Of a stretch of 18,486 nt of DNA, positions 1 through 7,770 are shown piece by piece. The notes beneath the pieces were generated by a model that saw nothing but the letters and a program-made list of their open reading frames with translations, did no database searches and was not told the DNA's origin. Every line of letters begins with the position of its first letter. Position 1 is the stretch's first letter. Source of the DNA: an uncultured bacterium (GTDB taxonomy: Bacteria > Cyanobacteriota > Vampirovibrionia > Gastranaerophilales > Gastranaerophilaceae); NCBI GenBank assembly GCA_900551675.1, contig URXH01000030.1, positions 1 through 18,486 of the forward strand. The letters are read 5' to 3'. Position numbers and translations under genes: made by a program.

Positions 1-761
1 ATATTCAATCTTTCTCCGATATATTCCTCACCTCTACCTTTAGGAGAGGGAAAAGTTTTTCACACTTCACTTTTCACACTTCACTTAAAAAACGAGCCGC
101 GTTTACATTGGCCGAAGTTTTAATCACCCTTGGCATTATAGGGATTGTCGCAGCTATGACAATGCCTTCGTTAATTGCCAATTATCAGAAAAAACAGACT
201 GTATCACAGTTGAAAAAAGCTTATTCAACATTTGCACAGGCTCTTGTTTTGTCTCAATATGAAAACGGAAATTCTTCCGATTGGGTTGTAACAGAAGCAG
301 GCAGTTCTTATGATGATAATTTGGCTTATTTTGAAAAATATTGGAAACCGTATTTGAAAGTAATAAAAGTTTGTAAAACAATGTCGGAATGCGGATATGA
401 TATAACAGGCTATGCAAGTCTTTCTGATAGAAATAATTACAAGTATTACGGATTGTTTTCGGTTCCGGGATTTATATATGGAGATGGAACATATGCATAT
501 ATAAGACCATACGGCTTTAATAATACCAATCTCCAATTGTTATCAATTGATTTGAATGGAGCTAAAAGACCTAATGTTATCGGGCGTGATGTTTTTCAGT
601 TTGAAATTGATATATCCAGAGGTGTTATATCCGGTTACACACATAATCCAATTGATAACTGTACAAAAGAACAAATAAATAACAGTACAGAAAATGCCCG
701 TGCCTGCGGAGGAAAAATTATGGCTGACGGATGGGAAATCCGTGATGATTATCCATGGTAA
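1..761 (+). CDS. Prepilin-like (type IV pilin/pseudopilin) protein, 5' end beyond the window
   Basis: The frame is open from position 3 to the stop at 759-761 with no ATG, GTG or usable TTG before the pilin motif, so the start is probably off the left edge. A TTG at 108 lies inside the motif and cannot be the real start. Reading upstream gives KKRAAFTLAEVLITLGIIG: a basic leader, a PilD-type cleavage site (Ala before Phe, where Gly is more usual), Glu at mature position 5, and a hydrophobic helix leading to a Pro. The globular part has Cys pairs (VCKTMSEC; a late Cys pair near the C-terminus) and ends in an ADGW...DYPW tail. It should be a membrane-anchored, prepilin-peptidase-processed surface or secretion protein. 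The motif family is well known; the specific role is unknown. The upstream coding frame runs through a hairpin and a 14-base tandem repeat, which is odd for a leader. Confidence 0.8.
   Translation, partial: IQSFSDIFLTSTFRRGKSFSHFTFHTSLKKRAAFTLAEVLITLGIIGIVAAMTMPSLIANYQKKQTVSQLKKAYSTFAQALVLSQYENGNSSDWVVTEAGSSYDDNLAYFEKYWKPYLKVIKVCKTMSECGYDITGYASLSDRNNYKYYGLFSVPGFIYGDGTYAYIRPYGFNNTNLQLLSIDLNGAKRPNVIGRDVFQFEIDISRGVISGYTHNPIDNCTKEQINNSTENARACGGKIMADGWEIRDDYPW
31..49. repeat. Imperfect CCTCT/AGAGG hairpin, possible dispersed repeat
   Basis: CCTCT-a-CC pairs with GGAGAGG around a TTTA loop, with one bulged base. Read on the minus strand it gives CCCTCTCC...GAGG.TGAGG, similar to the hairpin at 9014-9032, which also runs into TTGAGG. 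The two may be copies of one dispersed palindromic element. It lies within the open frame upstream of the prepilin. Confidence 0.45.
57..86. repeat. 14-base tandem duplication
   Basis: TTTTCACACTTCAC occurs perfectly at 57-70 and again at 71-84, followed by TT. The 14-base unit is not a multiple of three, so gain or loss of one copy would shift any reading frame entering from upstream relative to the prepilin. Confidence 0.85.
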
Positions 762-800
762 TTCATATAAGTTAAAGTTTTTAGTTTAAAGATTTTTTCA

Positions 801-809
801 TGCTAAAAT
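801..809 (+). promoter_or_regulatory. Candidate extended -10 promoter of the lpt-dprA-topA-aroE run
   Basis: TG at 801-802 followed by TAAAAT at 804-809 matches an extended -10. The -35 candidate TTAGTT (781-786, 17-base spacing) is poor. Transcription would start about 6-8 bases downstream, essentially at the ATG at 817, so the transcript could be nearly leaderless. No Shine-Dalgarno is visible before 817. Confidence 0.4.
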
Positions 810-816
810 TTTATAT

Positions 817-1419
817 ATGAATCTGTTGGAGAGAATTAAAAGTTTAAGTAAAAAACAGAAAGCCTACATTGCTGCCTTTGGCGCTATTGTAGGACTTCTT
901 GCATGGGCTTTTATATCTGCAGGCGTTATTACTCATAATTTCAACAGAAGCCAGCTCCAGACGGATCAGGACAGGCAGGAAGCTGTTATTGACGGTATTA
1001 TTCTGACAGAAACAAAAAATGAAAAAAAATACTGGGAAATTTACGGTGAAACAGGAAATTACGACAGCAAAAACGGTGTTGCAATTTTGAATAACGTTAT
1101 AGGAAATTTTTATGATGATGACAATCAGGTTTCAATGAGCTTTGAATCTTCCAAAGGTACTTATAACGAGAAAAAAGGGCAGATTATTTTATATGAAAAT
1201 ACATATATTGTATTAAAGGATTTTACCACTTTAAGAGCTAACAAACTTGTCTGGTCAGGCAAAGATATTCCGACTGTTGCGGAAGGTAATGTCAGAATTA
1301 CAAGAAAAACGGATTTGCTTGCAACTGCAAAAAAGGTTGAAATAAGTCCTGATTACGAAAAATTCAAAATAATCGGTAATACTGTATCGAAAGTTTATAA
1401 TGATAAGGAGAATAAGTGA
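817..1419 (+). CDS. LptC-like LPS export protein
   Basis: A 200-residue protein with a short cytoplasmic N-terminus, one membrane anchor at about residues 17-37, and an all-beta periplasmic part with repeated glycine/asparagine turns (YDSKNGVA, YNEKKGQ, AEGNVRI). This is the LptC/YrbK-type architecture (E. coli LptC is about 190 residues). In the family, LptC sits in the inner membrane with the LptBFG transporter and passes lipopolysaccharide to LptA. The next gene, overlapping by 4 bases (GTGA), is an LptA-like protein, which strongly supports the assignment. The ATG at 817 has no Shine-Dalgarno and follows an extended -10 closely. No lptB, lptF or lptG lies in the window. Confidence 0.75.
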   Translation: MNLLERIKSLSKKQKAYIAAFGAIVGLLAWAFISAGVITHNFNRSQLQTDQDRQEAVIDGIILTETKNEKKYWEIYGETGNYDSKNGVAILNNVIGNFYDDDNQVSMSFESSKGTYNEKKGQIILYENTYIVLKDFTTLRANKLVWSGKDIPTVAEGNVRITRKTDLLATAKKVEISPDYEKFKIIGNTVSKVYNDKENK

Positions 1420-2396
1420 AAAAGATACTCTTAATTTTAATAATTGTTTTATTTACGGCAGGTGTTCAGGCATCTGATTTAATTATTGAATCAAAAACGC
1501 AGAGTTATAATGAACAGGAAAATAAGCTCAAATTTGAGGGCAACGTAAATGTTTCCGTAGATGATCTGCGTGTTGTCGGGGATTCAGCCGATGTTACAAT
1601 GGACGAAAATCAAAAACTTGACACTGCAACTTTTTATAACAAACCATACGCTTACGAGGTTAAGAAAAATAAAAAGCGTGAAGTAAAAGCAAATATTTTA
1701 AAAATGTCTTTAATTACTAAAATTGTAAAAGCTCAGGGTGATACCCAATCTATCGTTTTTGACGGCAAGGTCCCTATCGTTGTCATAAACGCTGATGAAC
1801 AGGAATATGATACAAAAACAGGTGTAATGACTGCAACCGGAACAGTTACGATTAAATACAAAGATTTGGATACTTTTTCTGACAGGGCAAAAGTCAGAAC
1901 CGATAAAAACGGTGATTTAAAGGATATTGAACTTGTCGGCAATGCCAGAATAAAACAGCAGGGCAATGATTCATTTGCAGACAAGTTTACATATGATACA
2001 ACAACAAAAGTTTTGATAGCCGTTGGAAATACGACTTCAAAAGCTGTTATGGATGACGGTGCTACTCTTGTTTTAAAATCTAACCGTCAGGAATATGCAC
2101 AGGATAAAGGAATATTTAATGCTTCCGGGAATGTAAGAGTATGGTATCAGGATTATTATGCGGAAGGTCCAAAGCTGACTTTATATCCAAATAAGGAAGG
2201 CAAGCCGAATGAAGCATATTTTACGGGGCGTTCAAGTATTACACAGGGCGTAAGAACTATTTATGCAGATAAAATTAAAATGACTATGAATCCGAAAGAT
2301 TTCCATGCTGACGGCAATACGAGAACCGTTATAAAAAATATCGGTTCCGGTAGCAACGGAGAAAATGAAAACGGTGGAATAGGATTGGGACTATAA
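1416..2396 (+). CDS. LptA/OstA-like periplasmic protein, two-repeat form
   Basis: Starts with GTG (1416) inside the stop of the preceding gene, with an AAGGAG at 1405-1410 five bases upstream. The first 19 or so residues are a signal peptide (MKK, hydrophobic core, VQAS). The mature protein is a series of beta-jellyroll strands with OstA hallmarks: FEGNVNVSVDDLRVVGDSADV, then a second set with ATGTVTIKYKDLDTFSDRAKV and a third NASGNVRVWYQDYYAEG. At 326 residues it is much longer than E. coli LptA (about 185), so it looks like at least two OstA units in tandem. LptA proteins form the periplasmic bridge for lipopolysaccharide between LptC and the outer-membrane LptD. A longer protein could span more of the periplasm by itself, which is inference. 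Confidence 0.75.
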   Translation: MKKILLILIIVLFTAGVQASDLIIESKTQSYNEQENKLKFEGNVNVSVDDLRVVGDSADVTMDENQKLDTATFYNKPYAYEVKKNKKREVKANILKMSLITKIVKAQGDTQSIVFDGKVPIVVINADEQEYDTKTGVMTATGTVTIKYKDLDTFSDRAKVRTDKNGDLKDIELVGNARIKQQGNDSFADKFTYDTTTKVLIAVGNTTSKAVMDDGATLVLKSNRQEYAQDKGIFNASGNVRVWYQDYYAEGPKLTLYPNKEGKPNEAYFTGRSSITQGVRTIYADKIKMTMNPKDFHADGNTRTVIKNIGSGSNGENENGGIGLGL

Positions 2397-2399
2397 ATT

Positions 2400-3185
2400 A
2401 TGAGTGAAAAAGAAAAAGTTGATAAAGCTTTAGAGGCTTATAAAAAAGGCGAATACAAAGAAGCTATTGATATATTCAGCTCGGTTCTTGAAACATGTCA
2501 GGATAATGCCGAGTTATATAACAATATTGCTCTTTGTTATGCAAATCTTGGCGAATATGACAAAGCAGAAAAAAATTATTTGAAAGCGCAGAGTTTAAAT
2601 CCAAAACTGGTGCAGGTTTATATAAATCTTGCGGATATTTATTATCGCAGAAAAGATATGGGAAGTGGAATTGAGCTTGTTTCACGCGGATTGTCGGAAG
2701 TTCCTGATAATCTTGTACTCCGTCATTACCTTGCGAGATTTTATATGGAAGATGCAAGGCTTGATCTTGCAATAGATGAACTTGAGTACATCTTAGATAA
2801 ACAGCCCGAAAATTATGATGTGTATTATGATCTGGGCAGAGTTCATTTTGAACTCGGGGATTATGCAAGTGCGATTGAAAATTTTGAAAATGTATTAGAA
2901 TTTAAGAGTGAAAATCCTTGGATTTATTATTATCTAGGTGAAGCTTACGAGGCAAACGATGAGATTGACAAAGCTCTTTCAAATTACCTGAAAGCAATAG
3001 CTCATAATGATTCATTTTCACCCGCCTATAAAAAAGCAGGAATTCTCTTTTTTGCAAGAGGTGATTACGATGACGCTATTGAATACTTTGAAGACTATAT
3101 AAATCTTGATATTCCTGAAGTTGAAGCAGGAAAAATCAGAGAGCTGATAGAGAGAATAAAGAAAAAACAAAATGAACAAAAATAA
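2400..3185 (+). CDS. Tetratricopeptide repeat protein
   Basis: A 261-residue protein built almost wholly of about six TPR units. The consensus pattern is plain in YKKGEYKEAIDIF, YANLGEYDKAEKNY, HFELGDYASAIENF and AYEANDEIDKALSNY, followed by a Lys-rich C-terminus. No signal peptide or membrane segment is visible, so it is probably a cytoplasmic scaffold or adaptor. It starts three bases after the lptA-like stop and its last 14 bases overlap dprA, so it is translationally tied to both. TPR proteins bind other proteins; the partner cannot be told from sequence. A link to envelope assembly or to DprA would be guesswork. Confidence 0.85.
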   Translation: MSEKEKVDKALEAYKKGEYKEAIDIFSSVLETCQDNAELYNNIALCYANLGEYDKAEKNYLKAQSLNPKLVQVYINLADIYYRRKDMGSGIELVSRGLSEVPDNLVLRHYLARFYMEDARLDLAIDELEYILDKQPENYDVYYDLGRVHFELGDYASAIENFENVLEFKSENPWIYYYLGEAYEANDEIDKALSNYLKAIAHNDSFSPAYKKAGILFFARGDYDDAIEYFEDYINLDIPEVEAGKIRELIERIKKKQNEQK

Positions 3186-4263
3186 ATACTGGATAGCTTT
3201 TTCATCAATAGAAGAGATTGACAGTTCTTTTATACAGAGGCTGTATAATTATTTTGGCGATATTGAAAAGGCTTTTAATGCGGATGATTTGTCTTTAATA
3301 GACGGCTTAAGCGTTAAAAAGGCAGAAAATTTTTTGCGTCTGCGGGATAAAGTTGATATTGATAAAGCGGTAAAAGAAGTTGAAGATTGCGGAATTAAAT
3401 TTTTAACTTTTGAGGATGAAAATTATCCCTGCATGTTGAAAAATATTGATAATCCGCCATCTGTTCTTTACTATAAAGGTGATTTGAAAAGCTGTAATTT
3501 GGAAAGGACACTTGCTGTTGTTGGTTCGCGGCGCGCGACAAGGTATGCAAAAGAGGCTCTTGAAAAAATTATTTCAGAATTTCAAAATACAGATATTTGT
3601 ATAGTTTCAGGTCTTGCAACAGGAATTGATACAACAGCACATGTTGCTGCGCTTGATAATAACTTGAAAACAATAGGTGTTATCGCAAGCGGTTTTGATT
3701 ATACATATCCTGCTGCGAATAAGGATTTGTATAAAAGGATTGAAAACGGATGCGGTGTTATTGTAAGTGAATACTATCCGACATTTCAGCCTTTAAAATT
3801 TAGATTTCCGCAGCGAAACAGGATTGTATCAGGGCTTTCATACGGAACGCTTGTCGCGGAAGCTTCGTTAAAAAGCGGAGCATTAATTACGGCAAATTTA
3901 ACACTTGAACAGGGACGCGAATTGATGTGTATTCCCGGGCTTATCACAAATCCGAATACAGAAGGTATTTATAAACTTTTGAAAAACGGTGCAACACTTG
4001 TTACATGTGCTGACGATATTCTTGAGGCTCTTGGCTGGGAGGTTAAGGTTGAACAGGGTAATCTTTTTAATCTTCCTGATTTAAGCGATGATGAAAAAAT
4101 TATTTATGAAGCTCTTGAGATTGAAGAAAAATGTGTGGATGAACTTCAGGCATTTACAAAATTGAGTATAGATAATCTGTTGATGTACTTGACAACCATG
4201 GAGCTTAAAGGCATAATTAAACAGGTTGACGGGGACAGGTATAAGAGAGCGGTTAAGGTTTAA
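3172..4263 (+). CDS. dprA: DNA processing protein DprA (Smf)
   Basis: A 363-residue protein with the full DprA layout: an N-terminal helical domain of SAM/helix-hairpin-helix type (residues 1 to about 75, with the GLSVKKAENFLRLRD turn), a Rossmann-like core (about 80-285), and a C-terminal winged-helix domain (about 300-363). The core shows the family signatures VVGSRRATRYA, IVSGLATGIDTTAH, GVIASGFDYTYPAAN, FPQRNRIVSGLS and SLKSGALITA. DprA binds incoming single-stranded DNA and loads RecA during natural transformation. The presence of topA directly downstream is a common bacterial arrangement. The ATG at 3172 overlaps the TPR gene by 14 bases and has only a weak purine-rich leader. Confidence 0.95.
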   Translation: MNKNKYWIAFSSIEEIDSSFIQRLYNYFGDIEKAFNADDLSLIDGLSVKKAENFLRLRDKVDIDKAVKEVEDCGIKFLTFEDENYPCMLKNIDNPPSVLYYKGDLKSCNLERTLAVVGSRRATRYAKEALEKIISEFQNTDICIVSGLATGIDTTAHVAALDNNLKTIGVIASGFDYTYPAANKDLYKRIENGCGVIVSEYYPTFQPLKFRFPQRNRIVSGLSYGTLVAEASLKSGALITANLTLEQGRELMCIPGLITNPNTEGIYKLLKNGATLVTCADDILEALGWEVKVEQGNLFNLPDLSDDEKIIYEALEIEEKCVDELQAFTKLSIDNLLMYLTTMELKGIIKQVDGDRYKRAVKV

Positions 4264-4275
4264 ACGGAAATAAAA

Positions 4276-6585
4276 ATGGCAAAAACAGCTGAAAAAAAAG
4301 AAAAGGCATTAGTAATAGTTGAGTCTCCCGCAAAATCAAAGACTATAAGAAAGATTTTGGGAGACGGATACCAGATTGAAGCAAGCTACGGGCATGTCAG
4401 GAATTTGCCGACAAAGGATCCTTCAACGGAAAATTTAGGGTTTGATATAAAAAATCATTTTTTGCCAAAGTTTGAAATTATTCCCGGCAAACAGGCTGTT
4501 GTAAAAAAATTAAATGATATGGCAAAAAAAGCTGATAAAGTTTACCTTGCTTCCGACCCTGACCGTGAGGGAGAAGCTATTGCATGGCATGTAAGACAGA
4601 TTCTGAAAGTTCCTGATGATAAAATCTGCCGTATTGTATTTAATGAAATTACCCCGAAAGCCGTAAAACATTCTGTCGAAAATCCGCGTGGAATTGATAT
4701 GGATATGGTTCAGGCACAGCAGACAAGACAGATTCTTGACAAACTTGTAGGTTACAAGTTAAGTCCCGTTTTGTGGAAACAGATAGGTAACAGAAACCTT
4801 TCTGCAGGACGTGTGCAATCTGTAGCTTTGCGTATGATTTGTGAAAGAGAAGAAGAGATTGAAGCATTTGTTCCGCAGGAATACTGGTCAATACACGCAA
4901 ATCTCGATAAGGACGGCAAAACTTTTGAAGCTGAACTTTCAAAAATAAAAGGTAAAGCAGTTGAAAAAACTGTTAAAAATAAAGATGAAGCTCAAAAAAT
5001 TGTAGATTTTCTCACCTCCTACCCGTCAGAATTTGACGTTACAAAGGTTACGAAAAAATCGACAAAGCGAAAGCCAACAGCACCATTTATTACATCAACA
5101 ATGCAAAGAGCAGCAAGTTCAAAACTCGGTTTCGGCGTTCAAAAAACAATGCAGGTAGCGCAGAAGCTCTATGAAGGGATTGAAATTGACGGAACTCCTG
5201 TCGGTTTAATCACCTATATGAGAACAGACAGTGTAAGAGTTTCAGATGATGCTCAAAGCATGGCAAAAGACTTTATTCTCGGAAATTACGGCGAAAAATA
5301 CTATCCGGAAAAGCCAAATATCTATGTTAAAGGCAAACAGAATGTTCAGGATGCGCACGAAGCAATCAGACCTTCTTATCCTGAAAGAACTCCAGAAAGT
5401 ATTAAAAAATACCTTGATAATGACCAGTATAAGCTTTATAAACTTATCTGGGAAAAATTTATGTCATCGCAGATGACTCCTGCCGATATTGCAAATAAAA
5501 CCGTTGAAATTACAGCAGGTGATTATACTTTGAAAGCAGGCACAAGCAAGGTTACTTTTGACGGATTTTTGAAAGTTTACAATGACGCAGATGAAGAAGA
5601 ACAGGAAGCCGAAGCTAAAATTCCCGATTTGAACGAAGGTGATAAGGTTAAATGTTTAAAAGTTGAACCAAAGCAGCATTTTACCCAGCCGCCGCCTAGA
5701 TATAACGAAGCTTCTCTTGTAAAGGCATTGGAAGAATACGGAATCGGACGTCCTTCTACTTACGCTACAATTATCACTGTTATTCAAACACGCAAATACG
5801 TTGAAAAGAAAGACAAAGCCCTTCATCCGACATTGTTGGGAAGAACGGTATGCAAACAGCTTGTAGGGCAGTTTGCGGATATTATGGATTACAAATTCAC
5901 CGCAGGCATGGAAACCAAGTTAGATAAAATTGCAGAGAAAAAAGCTGTCTGGAATGATGTTTTGCAGGAATTTTACACTCCGTTTATTGATGAGGTTAAT
6001 AAAGCTCTTCAAACAGGCGAGCGCGTAAAAATTGAAAGCAAAATCAAATGTCCGAAATGCGGAAAACCTATGGTACTGCGTATAGGCAAAAACGGCTCGC
6101 AGTTTTTGGGGTGTTCGGGTTATCCCGATTGTAAGACAATGATGTCATTAAACGCGTTATCGGAAGATACAGGCGAAGAAACATCAAACGAACCCGAAAA
6201 ATGTGAAGAAAAATGCGAAAAATGCGGTTCTGATATGATATTCAAAACAGGTCCTTACGGTAAATATATGGAATGTACAAATGCGGACTGTAAACACAGA
6301 AAGCCTTATCGCAAGTCAACAGGCGTAAAATGTCCGAAATGCGGACAAGGAACAATCGTTGAGAGAAAATCCAAACGCGGTACGGTATTTTACGGCTGTG
6401 ATAAATATCCTGACTGTGATTTTGTTCTCTGGAATGAACCCACGGGTGAAACCTGTCCCGATTGCGGCTCGCTTCTTGTGAAAAAAGTTTTGAAAAAAGG
6501 CGATGTAATTACTTGTTCTAATATTAAATGTCATTATAAGAAAGAAATAACAGGAGAAAGTGTTGATGAATCCGGAACTCTATGA
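4276..6585 (+). CDS. topA: DNA topoisomerase I
   Basis: A 769-residue type IA topoisomerase that relaxes negative supercoils by cutting one strand. The Toprim domain has E16 (VIVESPAKSKT) and D94-P-D96-R-E98. The catalytic tyrosine is Y314 in TYMRTDSVR, close to E. coli Y319. The GRPSTYATII region and the HFTQPPPRYNEASLVKALE motif are intact. The C-terminus holds four Cys4 zinc-ribbon modules starting near residues 592, 644, 686 and 727, each with a CPKCG-like knuckle. Full-length versions elsewhere carry a varying number of these. It begins 12 bases after dprA, and its last 20 bases overlap aroE. The start has only a weak ribosome site (GGAAATAAAA). Confidence 0.96.
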   Translation: MAKTAEKKEKALVIVESPAKSKTIRKILGDGYQIEASYGHVRNLPTKDPSTENLGFDIKNHFLPKFEIIPGKQAVVKKLNDMAKKADKVYLASDPDREGEAIAWHVRQILKVPDDKICRIVFNEITPKAVKHSVENPRGIDMDMVQAQQTRQILDKLVGYKLSPVLWKQIGNRNLSAGRVQSVALRMICEREEEIEAFVPQEYWSIHANLDKDGKTFEAELSKIKGKAVEKTVKNKDEAQKIVDFLTSYPSEFDVTKVTKKSTKRKPTAPFITSTMQRAASSKLGFGVQKTMQVAQKLYEGIEIDGTPVGLITYMRTDSVRVSDDAQSMAKDFILGNYGEKYYPEKPNIYVKGKQNVQDAHEAIRPSYPERTPESIKKYLDNDQYKLYKLIWEKFMSSQMTPADIANKTVEITAGDYTLKAGTSKVTFDGFLKVYNDADEEEQEAEAKIPDLNEGDKVKCLKVEPKQHFTQPPPRYNEASLVKALEEYGIGRPSTYATIITVIQTRKYVEKKDKALHPTLLGRTVCKQLVGQFADIMDYKFTAGMETKLDKIAEKKAVWNDVLQEFYTPFIDEVNKALQTGERVKIESKIKCPKCGKPMVLRIGKNGSQFLGCSGYPDCKTMMSLNALSEDTGEETSNEPEKCEEKCEKCGSDMIFKTGPYGKYMECTNADCKHRKPYRKSTGVKCPKCGQGTIVERKSKRGTVFYGCDKYPDCDFVLWNEPTGETCPDCGSLLVKKVLKKGDVITCSNIKCHYKKEITGESVDESGTL

Positions 6586-7768
6586 GCGTTATCTTGCAAA
6601 AAAAGCTAAAAAATTAGGAATTACTGTTGATGAATTGAAAGCTCAAGGAACATCTTCACCTGTTAAAGAAGAGCAACCTGCACAAACGCAGGCACAACCG
6701 TCAGTTGCTGCAGAACCGCAGTTTGTTCAGCGTACAATTCAGGATCAGCTTGCATCAGAAAATTCCGAACCTATGCATAAACCTTATTCGGGTATGCAAA
6801 AAGAGACCGTAAAAACAGAAATTCCGTCTTATGTTTTTGGCCCTTCAAAAATGCAGGAAACTCCGGCATATAGCAGTTCTCCTGTCAATGAATTTGATAA
6901 ACCGCAAATTCAAGACACAAGAGAGAATAAATTCGGTCTTATCGGTTATCCTCTGGGGCATTCGCTTTCAAAAGTTATTCACGAAGCCGGATTTAAAAGT
7001 CTTGGCATAAAAGCAAGTTATGATATTTTAGAAACGCCTCAGGATAGTCTTGTTGACAGAATAAAATGGCTTAAAGCAAATGGATATAAAGGGTTTAACG
7101 TAACAATTCCTCTGAAACTTCCTGTTTCATTGTTTGTAAATGAAGTTGATAAATATGCAGATCTTGCGCGCGCGGTGAATACCGTGTATATAGATGCTGA
7201 TAAGTCTTTAAAAGCTTACAATACTGATGTTATAGGATTTAAAAGGGCAATCCCTGATGATATAGATTTACGCGGAAAAAAGGCGGCAATTTTGGGAACT
7301 GGCGGAGCCGCTCATGCAGCTTGTGTTGCATTGACTGAATGCGGAGTTGAAGAAATCGCATTTTTCACAAGAAATATCCCGAATTCTATTGAATTAATGA
7401 ATTATGTTAGACGTAAATTTCCTGCAGTGAATTTTAATGTTTACCAGATCGAGAATATAAGACATCTTGGTGAATATGCAATGCTTGTAAATACAACGCC
7501 TATTGGAATGCTTGGAAAGGCCGCAGATATGATGCCTGTTGAACCGCGTGCTCTTGAAACATTAAGTCATGATGCAATAGTGTACGATGTAATTTATAAT
7601 CCTAAAAAAACGTTATTGATAAAAGAAGCTGAAAAGTTGAATTTGAGAACAATTACAGGGCTTGATATGCTGATTTTTCAGGCAGCTGCCGCGCAGGAAA
7701 TCTGGTTTGGCACTGACAAAAAAATAGACTGGAAAGATATGAAAATCGCTGCACTGGAAGCTTTATAA
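6566..7768 (+). CDS. aroE: Shikimate dehydrogenase with long N-terminal extension
   Basis: Reduces 3-dehydroshikimate to shikimate with NADPH in aromatic amino acid synthesis. The catalytic core is residues 123-400, a normal length of about 278. It has the substrate Ser motif GHSLSK, catalytic Lys184 in FNVTIPLK, Asp221 in NTD, the NADP loop GTGGAA (244-249) and the late GLDMLIFQA helix. Before it lies a 122-residue stretch not found in ordinary AroE: a basic helix (LYERYLAKKAKKLGI), then a Pro/Gln/Ser/Thr-rich, probably disordered linker. I chose the ATG at 6566 because AGGAG at 6552-6556 is nine bases upstream; a GTG at 6560 is too close. No in-frame start with a ribosome site lies next to the core, so the extension is probably translated. 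The gene overlaps topA by 20 bases. Confidence 0.92.
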   Translation: MNPELYERYLAKKAKKLGITVDELKAQGTSSPVKEEQPAQTQAQPSVAAEPQFVQRTIQDQLASENSEPMHKPYSGMQKETVKTEIPSYVFGPSKMQETPAYSSSPVNEFDKPQIQDTRENKFGLIGYPLGHSLSKVIHEAGFKSLGIKASYDILETPQDSLVDRIKWLKANGYKGFNVTIPLKLPVSLFVNEVDKYADLARAVNTVYIDADKSLKAYNTDVIGFKRAIPDDIDLRGKKAAILGTGGAAHAACVALTECGVEEIAFFTRNIPNSIELMNYVRRKFPAVNFNVYQIENIRHLGEYAMLVNTTPIGMLGKAADMMPVEPRALETLSHDAIVYDVIYNPKKTLLIKEAEKLNLRTITGLDMLIFQAAAAQEIWFGTDKKIDWKDMKIAALEAL

Positions 7769-7770
7769 TG

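Noticed and set aside
57..86. Tandem repeat as a CRISPR remnant
   Set aside because: Two 14-base units directly adjacent with no spacers and no cas genes.
108..110. TTG as the prepilin start
   Set aside because: It falls inside the FTLAE cleavage motif and would remove the leader and the processing site.
592..769. TopA with four zinc ribbons as unusual
   Set aside because: Numbers here are residues of TopA; the count of C-terminal zinc ribbons varies widely in bacterial TopA, so this is ordinary.
2476..2868. Minus-strand frame within the TPR gene
   Set aside because: A shadow of the TPR coding sequence; no family features.
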